Source of the DNA: Ochromonadaceae sp. CCMP2298
Taxonomy: Eukaryota > Sar > Synurophyceae > Ochromonadales > Ochromonadaceae
Length of the DNA stretch: 10,774 bases
Assembly: GCA_026770595.1 (NCBI GenBank)
Contig: MU634688.1
Location: forward strand, 1-10,774
Direction of reading: 5' to 3'
Shown: positions 1 to 8,829 of the stretch, piece by piece
Position numbering within the stretch: the first letter of the stretch is position 1
How the letters are laid out: every line of letters starts with the position of its first letter
Position numbers and translations under genes: made by a program
Notes under the pieces: generated by a model
The model's input: the letters and a program-made list of their open reading frames with translations, nothing else
The model's database searches: none
Told to the model about the DNA's origin: nothing

Positions 1-240
1 CGCCATCTTGAGTTGATAAGGCCCTCGCGGTGGTATTATTGTGAAGCATCGTGAACCTCTGCTCAGATTCGTATTTTGAACCACTGCCACCGCCCATTTG
101 AATGCTGCATCAATGAACATTGCGTCATTTAAGTTACATGACGTCAAAACACGCCTATTTATTGCAAACGCAAAATTTCAGAAAGGGAACTGGGGCTCGA
201 GTGCGGTTTCGGTTACCTTTTGCTTTATTCCAATCGCACT
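1..240. other. Intergenic sequence left of the foldback element
   Basis: I see no convincing gene here. Short open frames on the + strand have no recognisable protein features and run into the inverted-repeat element. The only motif of note is the TGACGTCA octamer listed separately. A TGCGTCAT near-copy lies at 120-127. Confidence 0.5.
139..146. promoter_or_regulatory. CRE-like palindrome TGACGTCA
   Basis: This is a perfect eight-base palindrome of the type bound by bZIP factors. In stramenopiles, aureochromes (blue-light bZIP-LOV proteins) are known to bind a TGACGT core. It lies about 600 bp upstream of the protease pseudogene start, so any regulatory target is uncertain. An 8-mer can occur by chance. 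Confidence 0.25.
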
Positions 241-472
241 CCAGTGCGCGGAAAAAGGCGCCCCAAAAAATAAAAGGCGCCCCAAACGCTGTTCGGAGGG
301 AATTAGCAGAGGCTGACGCCAATTAATAAAAAATACTTTTATCACGGACATTTTGATAAAAAGTACGACTCACCGGCTATTTTTTATTAATTGGCGTCAG
401 CCTCTGCTAACTCCCTCCGAACAGCGTTTGGGGCGCCTTTTATTTTTTGGGGCGCCTTTTTCCGCGGACTGG
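241..472. mobile_element. Foldback / MITE-like element with 95-bp inverted arms
   Basis: The left arm is 241-335 and the right arm 378-472. They are reverse complements at 93 of 95 positions; the differences are G/C at 246 and A/G in the GGGAATT segment at 301. The outer ends read CCAGTGCGCGG and, in reverse complement, CCAGTCCGCGG. The base quadruplet CACT sits directly outside both ends (237-240 and 473-476), as a 4-bp target-site duplication would. The 42-bp centre contains a smaller hairpin (334-344 with 354-365). Each arm holds two copies of an AAAAGGCGCCCC segment. It has no coding capacity, so it would be non-autonomous. Near-identity of the arms suggests recent arrival or gene conversion. 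I cannot assign a transposon superfamily. Confidence 0.75.
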
Positions 473-737
473 CACTATTTTTCCCAGCTTTTGCACCATC
501 ACAAATCTGTTCCCCCTCTAAAGTTCCTCCTTCCTTTCCTCCTTCCTTTCCTTCCACACCTTAGTCTGTTGGAGGGATGTAGCCACTGCATCGCACATCG
601 CAGTTCTTGTTCGGAGAGGCGACTTAGGCCAGGGGACATAGGACAAAGAACAGCGGCCAGAGAAGAGAGGACAGTGCAAATCGGCGGAGGTTGACGCTTC
701 AATTCCAGCATTGCCTCGGAAGATTTCAGAGGCAGCC
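473..737 (+). other. Presumed promoter / 5' leader of the protease pseudogene
   Basis: This non-coding stretch lies between the foldback element and the ATG at 738. It has a pyrimidine-rich tract at 525-556 built from CCTTCC/CCTCC units, the kind of sequence often seen near eukaryotic transcription starts or in 5' leaders. No clear TATA box is visible. Confidence 0.35.
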
Positions 738-1548
738 ATGATATCTTATCTGTGCCTCTTGGCGCTCGCCGTGGCCTGCGCGGCTGACATGGTGCACATG
801 GAGACGGGCGTGGCCAGGGACGGTGTCTTCCGCGGGAGGTATGCCGGCGGGCAGAAAGAGCACCAGGTCGTGTTCCCAGGTTCGCCGTGCAGCAGCAGCA
901 CCTGGACCAGCTGGAGAAGCTGCTCTTCGAGGTCTCTGATCCCACGCCAGCTACGGAGCTCACCTCACCCGCCTCGAGGTGGCCGATCTCACCTCGAACC
1001 CTGCTGGGTCACTGGCTGTCACCACTTATCTGCGCGATTTCGGGGTGTTGGTGGTCAAGTCCACTCCCCAAGTCAGCTCGAGTACATCACCGCTGTTGGG
1101 CGCATCGAGCAGTGGGAGGAGCTCTTCGATACGAGGTTGTACGCGTTCCGCCGCTACAGAAAACCGCACGCTGGAGGGGTCTTCCGCAGTACCCAGGTCG
1201 ATCGCGCGACCAACTTCCCTGCCGGCCGAGCTCGCCCAGCACGTGTCCGCTGTTTTTAACACGGTGCAGCTGCCCCAGCCTGGATGGGCTATGTCTAGGG
1301 CTGTGAGGCTGAAGGAGGATGCAGATTCTAGTAAGGAGGAAGCAGATGGCGCTGGAATGTCAGATAGGGAGGTATCTAGGAGGCTAAGGCCAAAGGAGGA
1401 TGCAGCAGATGGAACATTCAGAGGAATCGATGCAGATACTGGGACCGTCGCCCCTGCTCTGCTGACCTCCTACTACGACATCACCCCCAACACGGGCTCC
1501 ACCAGGGCCTCTCAGGCCTCTCAGTCCGCATTTGGCTTTGTGGATCAG

Positions 1549-1594
<46 letters not shown>

Positions 1595-1700
1595 ATGTTT
1601 GTATATGTGTATATGTTTGTATATGTGTATGTGTATGTGTATGTATATGTATGTGTATGTGTATGTGTATGTGTATGTGGGTGTATATGTATGTGTGTGC
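1549..1700. repeat. (TG)n / (TATG)n microsatellite in protease intron 1
   Basis: The intron runs 1549-1754 and its donor leads straight into a pure TG run, then TATGTG and TATG variants to about 1700. Long open frames across it (VCVCVC, HTHTHT) are only a product of the dinucleotide repeat. Confidence 0.9.
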
Positions 1701-2088
1701 TTTCCCCTACCACGCCTGTGCTTACACCTCTCTACCTTCACATCTCCCTATCAGTACTTCCCACCTTCCGATCTGAGCCAGTTCCAGTCCACTTATGGGC
1801 TGCCCCAGCAGACAGCAGAGGAGGTTGGTGGTCACGTGTCTGACGCAAAGTGTGTGGAAGATGCCGACAACTGCGGGGAAGCGAACTTAGGTGTGTAGAG
1901 TGTATGTGTATGTGTATGTGTCTGTACGTATCCCTATGCCTACGCCTAAGCTTACGTATCTCCCTCTACCTTCACATCTCCCTCTACCTACCTCTACTTA
2001 CTCACCCACTACCCACAACCCGGAACCCCCTCCACACCCCACACCCCTCCACACACCCCTCCACACGCAGACATGCAGTACCTGATGG

Positions 2089-2268
2089 CCGTATCGCAGG
2101 TCTGTATACATATGATTTATACCATCCATATGCACAGATAGGACGAGACATGACCATACTTATCTACCATATGAACCCTCCACATATATACTGATCTACC
2201 ATATTAACCCGCATATATGAAAACCATCCCTACCACCCCTACCATATCTGTGCCATACCGTATCGCAG
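2089..2268 (+). repeat. Protease intron 3 bounded by an 11-bp direct repeat
   Basis: The intron is 2100-2268. The exon end CCGTATCGCAG (2089-2099) is repeated exactly as the last 11 bases of the intron (2258-2268), and the next base is G in both places. Splicing leaves one copy. The intron also holds a 9-bp inverted pair, GCACAGATA at 2132-2140 and its complement at 2245-2253. The arrangement looks like insertion with target duplication, or a local tandem duplication that created an intron. Confidence 0.7.
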
Positions 2269-2411
2269 GCCCCCACCAGCTATGGTACGTGTCTGACGCA
2301 GACTGGATCCTAGGGTGGATACTTGACATGGCCGCCTCTGCAACCCCCCCTCTAGGTACGTACGCATACAGATAGGTAGCAAGTAACTCCCGATATCTGC
2401 GCCTCTCAGTC

Positions 2412-2512
2412 TCTATGCTGTGTGTTCTGTGCTCTATGCTCTATGCTCTATGCTCTATGCTCTATATGCTCTATGCTCTATGCTCTATGCTCTATGCTCT
2501 ATGCTGTGTGCT
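2412..2512. repeat. (CTCTATG)n tandem repeat in protease intron 4
   Basis: A seven-base unit CTCTATG is repeated about ten times with minor variants (TATATG, TGTGTG). It fills the 3' part of the intron that starts at 2356 and ends at a CTATAG acceptor just before the exon-5 homology. Confidence 0.85.
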
Positions 2513-2598
2513 CTATCTATAGGGCTGGGGCGAGCTTTACGATGGCTTCAGTTACACCTCTGCCTTCAACACAGAGGCCAAGAAGCTGGGCGTGCGGG

Positions 2599-3159
2599 GT
2601 AGATATTAAATTATTCTATTATTATATATATAATCATATATACGCATATACGGTAAACTATATATACGATTCTTATTTGATTCAATATTAATATCTTAAT
2701 CGTAAAGCTCCGTATTGTTATTTATATGTTTTTTTTCCATGAAAAGTATTACTTAACCAATGTCGCCAGCAAGCGAACACAGGCAGCAGGCAACACATAG
2801 GGGAAAAGCGCAATGCGATGTGGGAATACCACGATGTACGAAATGGATTCACATTAAAGCTTACACTGCTACAAGAATACATCGCTTACAAGAATACTGT
2901 TCTCAGCCCTTCCTCATTCCTCCATCTGCATCGCAGATCTGACGTTCAAAGAACCCACATTAACACATCAACCCTCACGAGTACTGCCATTAGCCCTCAC
3001 GAGAATCGCATGTCTACTACTACTGCTACTACTGCTACTACTGTCCTTCCTCACCCCTGGTACCCAGTCGAGTGCATCCATTCGCGTTCAGTATATGGTA
3101 TCAGACCTGTCGGGGACGGTGTGGGTGGATCTGGGTCGCAGCTGTGCCTGTCGTTGAGC
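2599..3159. other. Gene-free stretch with AT-rich left part and trinucleotide repeat
   Basis: From 2599 to about 2755 the sequence is strongly AT-rich, with TATATA-type runs, in sharp contrast to the GC-rich exon ending at 2598. The rest (2760-3159) is of average composition, with a (CTACTACTG)-type run at about 3011-3043. Open frames here show no recognisable domain. I searched both strands by eye for the missing protease half and found none. Confidence 0.5.
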
Positions 3160-3702
3160 TTAGAAGATGGGCGCGGGAGCGGGTGCGGGAGCAGGGAGGG
3201 GTGCGGGTGCGGGGAAGATAGTGGGGAAGGGGGTGGTGTCCCCTGCAGCGGAGCAGGAGTACCCTGTATCGGATAGGGAATCTACCTCGCAGGAGCCATC
3301 GCAGCAGGGGAAGCCGCACCCAGGGACGTTGCAGGTGGCAGCCGCACCCCAGCAGTAGAGCAGCGGATCCGCTGAGTCTGAGGACTGTCGGAGGTAGGGG
3401 TGGGGGGGATCCTGCGTCTTCACTTCTTGCTCTTGAGCGAGGAGGGGGGTAGGCTGGCAGGAAGAGCCTGTGGAGGATAGGGTGTCCGGGACGCAGGACA
3501 GCAGGTCGCAGCAAGCCATGGGGCAGTTCTCTTCGGGCGGGAAGCCGCACTCCGCAGTCGCGAGCCAGCAGTAACCCTGCTGCGGAAGCTTAGCGGCTGA
3601 GGTCAGGGTCACAGCGTTCTTCCCCTTCTCCTGCTCCTTGTTGGCACTGGCAGATAACAGGGCCACAGCCACAGCCAGGATCAGAAGCAGCAAGGGCATC
3701 AT
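3160..3702 (-). CDS. Secreted protein with two seven-cysteine, cystine-knot-like repeats
   Basis: This is a single uninterrupted 180-residue frame starting at two adjacent ATGs. I do not recognise a named family. A signal peptide is clear (MMPLLLLILAVAVALLSASA, residues 1-20). Repeat 1 (residues 44-82) and repeat 2 (116-150) share YCW, CC-D, SC, and LS-TG-SC features. Cysteine spacing is C-x6-C-x7-C-x3-CC-x4-C-x11-C in the first and C-x6-C-x4-C-x3-CC-x3-C-x11-C in the second. Ignoring the third cysteine, the C-C-CC-C-C order matches inhibitor-cystine-knot scaffolds. Such folds occur in protease inhibitors, defence peptides and binding modules, so no activity can be assigned. The repeats are joined by an acidic/polar linker. 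The C-terminus is a Pro-Ala tail (about residues 158-179) encoded by a GC-rich repeat. The product is probably exported or on the cell surface. Confidence 0.65.
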   Translation of the reverse strand: MMPLLLLILAVAVALLSASANKEQEKGKNAVTLTSAAKLPQQGYCWLATAECGFPPEENCPMACCDLLSCVPDTLSSTGSSCQPTPLLAQEQEVKTQDPPHPYLRQSSDSADPLLYCWGAAATCNVPGCGFPCCDGSCEVDSLSDTGYSCSAAGDTTPFPTIFPAPAPLPAPAPAPAPIF

Positions 3703-3738
3703 CGGATTGCGTTCTCGAGACTGGAATCAAACAAGACA

Positions 3739-4370
3739 ATGAGAAGCCTGCTATGTTGTGGCGTATTGAACTTTGTGAGTGTCGAAAGTGCCTCTGCATT
3801 CTTGTCTGGGTATCTTCAGTCTTCTTCTTCGCAAAAGTCAGGAAAATATTCCTCCTGACTTTCGGACAAAAATGACCTCTCTCTCTCTTTTTCCAGCCCT
3901 GCTCTCATCAATTCACTTATTATCTCGAAAGAGCATCTTCTAATCATTCCTCTCCTACACTGCCACATTCCAATCAGAATCGCCAATCCCAGGAATCTTC
4001 CCAGGCTCAGGCTCATCCAACCTCAAAAATCCTTCGCGGGGTATCACACTTGCCGCTCGAGCGCATCCAGGTGAGTCGACGATGCTTCCGATAGAAACGG
4101 TTGTTCAATATTTGAGACATACTTTATTTTCCCTCGTGGATCCTACTCTTCCCTCAACCATATGAACATCAACAGGCAGAGGAAATGTTGGACAGAGCTG
4201 ACGTCGTGAGCTATCTCTCCTTCCCGGTCAGCCTCCTGTTTACCATGTCCGTATACGTGTTGACGAGATTGCTGTCGGCTTTGCCCAAGGAGTGGGTGCG
4301 CGGCGCCTTGCTGGTAGCAGCGATGCCATTTATGGACGCTGACGTGGCGGACTTCGTTATATGGGAATAG
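3739..4370 (+). CDS. Hypothetical three-exon gene, 134-residue protein with C-terminal membrane segments
   Basis: This is my own gene model. Exon 1 is 3739-3774 (MRSLLCCGVLNF), with a GTGAGT donor. Exon 2 is 3897-4070, after a long CT tract ending TTTTCCAG, and also ends at a GTGAGT donor. Exon 3 is 4176-4370. All joins keep frame. Exon 2 has no ATG in this frame, so either the model is right or translation starts at the ATG at 4185, giving 61 residues. The C-terminal part has a hydrophobic span (LSFPVSLLFTMSVYVL) and a second weaker one (GALLVAAMPFM), suggesting a membrane protein. The middle is Ser/Gln-rich. I recognise no family. Its start is only 36 bp from that of the divergent cysteine-rich gene. 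A competing - strand frame lies at 3816-4016. Confidence 0.35.
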
Positions 4371-4500
4371 GAACCCTATCCCCTCTAATCGGAGGCACAG
4401 GATAGGTGGATAGGTGTAGCTTTTGAGCGGATAGCTAGTAGCGGTAGCTGATGACTGATAGCTGGTAGCATTTTAAGTACCCTCGCGCTGCTGCGCAGTG

Positions 4501-4545
4501 AGAGGTGGGGGTGTGGTGGTGGGGGTGGGGTGTGTGGTGTGGGGT
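4501..4545 (+). repeat. G-rich tract with quadruplex potential
   Basis: There are several GGGGG/GGGG/GGG runs separated by TGT, T or TGG, over about 45 bases. The spacing fits a G-quadruplex on the + strand. It lies in intergenic DNA with no known function. Confidence 0.5.
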
Positions 4546-4705
4546 AAAGTCCCCAAAATGAAACTCCGTTGCTTGAAATTACAGTGTTAAATTGTCGAAT
4601 TTACTCTGCCCTGTACCCCCCCCCCCCTCCCATACGCAGTACCAGGTAGTACCCAACCAGGTGCTGGTGCTGCTGCTCTGTCCCTGCGTCTCTCCCTGTA
4701 CCTAT

Positions 4706-4740
4706 GCACCTCTGCACCTCTGTACCTCTGTACCTCTGTG
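4706..4740. repeat. Eight-base tandem repeat (GCACCTCT/GTACCTCT)
   Basis: There are just over four head-to-tail copies; the last two differ from the first two by one base (GT for GC). Confidence 0.8.
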
Positions 4741-4869
4741 CTCTGCTCTCTCTACCCCCATCCGGTGAGTAAGTGGGTAAGATTACACCCTCCCGAATAA
4801 ATTAACCCCCTCCCCCCAACCCACCCATGATATCAATTAAACCCATCCCCAACCCACCAGGTTATCGAT

Positions 4870-8295
<3,426 letters not shown>

Positions 8296-8378
8296 CTAGG
8301 GTGCGGCTGCTGTGCTGCTGCAACTTCAAGACGTAGAAGAGACCGGTCCAGTGAGGCAAATGCAGTGAATGAGCCAGT

Positions 8379-8388
8379 CACACGTGTG
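8379..8388. promoter_or_regulatory. G-box palindrome CACACGTGTG
   Basis: This ten-base palindrome has a CACGTG core (8381-8386) and lies about 120 bp upstream of the PDS start codon. CACGTG is the classic binding site of bZIP and bHLH factors, which often regulate light-responsive genes. Role here is inferred. Confidence 0.35.
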
Positions 8389-8472
8389 AAGGAACAGCAG
8401 AACAGCAGGGCAGATCCATCCAGAGAACAGGAAGCGAGCATCTTTGCTGCGAGAAGCAGCACGTCTTCTCTC

Positions 8473-8478
8473 TGACGT
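8473..8478. promoter_or_regulatory. TGACGT motif, possible aureochrome/bZIP site
   Basis: TGACGT lies about 215 bp upstream of the PDS start, with a second ACGT core 12 bases to its left (ACGTC at 8461). Aureochromes of photosynthetic stramenopiles are reported to bind TGACGT. A hexamer this short is weak evidence alone. Confidence 0.3.
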
Positions 8479-8829
8479 TACTTCCCCCCCTTCCACCTAC
8501 TGTACCGCAACCCACACTAACCCGGCGTTTATCTGTAAATTGCGCATAAAGGTGAAACAAAATACGTTTGCAACGAAAATATGTCTTCCTTTTTGCAGCG
8601 TGGCCAATCTTTTTCTTAACCGGCCCTCCCTCCCGTTGGATCCACGCGCTCTGGGAAAGCGATCTGAGACTGAAACAGTGAAAGGGACCCTGAATCTGCA
8701 GATTCGAGCCGGGATTCGTGTGTGAAGAGGCAGTCCACAGTCGAGTCCGTCTGTGCGCGAGCGAGCGGCGAGAGGCGAGGCGAAGAAACAACCGTTGTAC
8801 GCTGCTCAGCGCCCCATACGAACAAAGAT

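Larger units (their letters stand above)
738..2598 (+). pseudogene. Sedolisin / tripeptidyl-peptidase-1-like serine protease, truncated and frame-broken
   Basis: Sedolisins (family S53) are secreted or lysosomal acid peptidases made as proenzymes. The ATG at 738 has a good context (GCAGCC) and starts a signal peptide (MISYLCLLALAVACAA). A pro-kumamolisin activation domain follows (HLDQLEKLLFEVSDP, YGAHLTRLEVADL, LPAELAQHV), then the start of the catalytic domain (LLTSYYDITPN, QYFPPSDLSQFQSTYG). Exons are 738-1548, 1755-1890, 2071-2099, 2269-2355 and about 2521-2598. The exon 2/3 junction yields EANLDMQYL, matching the Glu/Asp motif (EASLDVQYL) of human TPP1. Homology jumps frame near 875-880, 941, 1066-1069, 1217 and 2281-2285. 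The first four sit at C runs. The join of exons 4 and 5 lacks about five expected residues and does not keep frame. After KKLGVRG at 2598 the serine-bearing half is absent. The intact 1.8-kb PDS coding sequence nearby argues against poor assembly, but consensus errors remain possible. Confidence 0.8.
4371..4869. other. Intergenic region between the small gene and the PDS 3' end
   Basis: I see no gene. At 4429-4470 there are GATAGCTAGTAGC-like repeats. A G-rich run lies at 4501-4545 and a run of 12 C at 4616-4627. An eight-base tandem (CACCTCTG/TACCTCTG) occupies 4706-4740. At 4790-4880 ATTAACCCC/ATTAAACCC units recur and resemble the intron repeat of PDS in the opposite orientation. The PDS 3' UTR and polyadenylation site should lie at its right edge, but no clear signal is visible. 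Confidence 0.5.

Noticed and set aside
875-1220. Programmed ribosomal frameshifting or tiny introns to explain the protease frame changes
   Set aside because: Five separate shifts, mostly at C runs and in both directions, plus loss of the C-terminal half, fit gene decay or base-calling error better.
1384-1898. Several frames of Cys-Val, His-Thr or Tyr-Val repeats on both strands
   Set aside because: They arise from the (TG)n microsatellite in the protease intron and carry no protein signal.
3816-4016. - strand frame of 66 residues (MSLSLGRFLGL...)
   Set aside because: It has a hydrophobic start and charged end but no family resemblance, and it overlaps the better-supported + strand exon 2 with strong splice signals. 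It is not excluded, only weaker.
8722-8829. Extension of the right-hand gene to the start of its open frame
   Set aside because: The frame at 8722 begins with GTG, which is not a likely start in a nuclear gene; the first in-frame ATG is at 8830.
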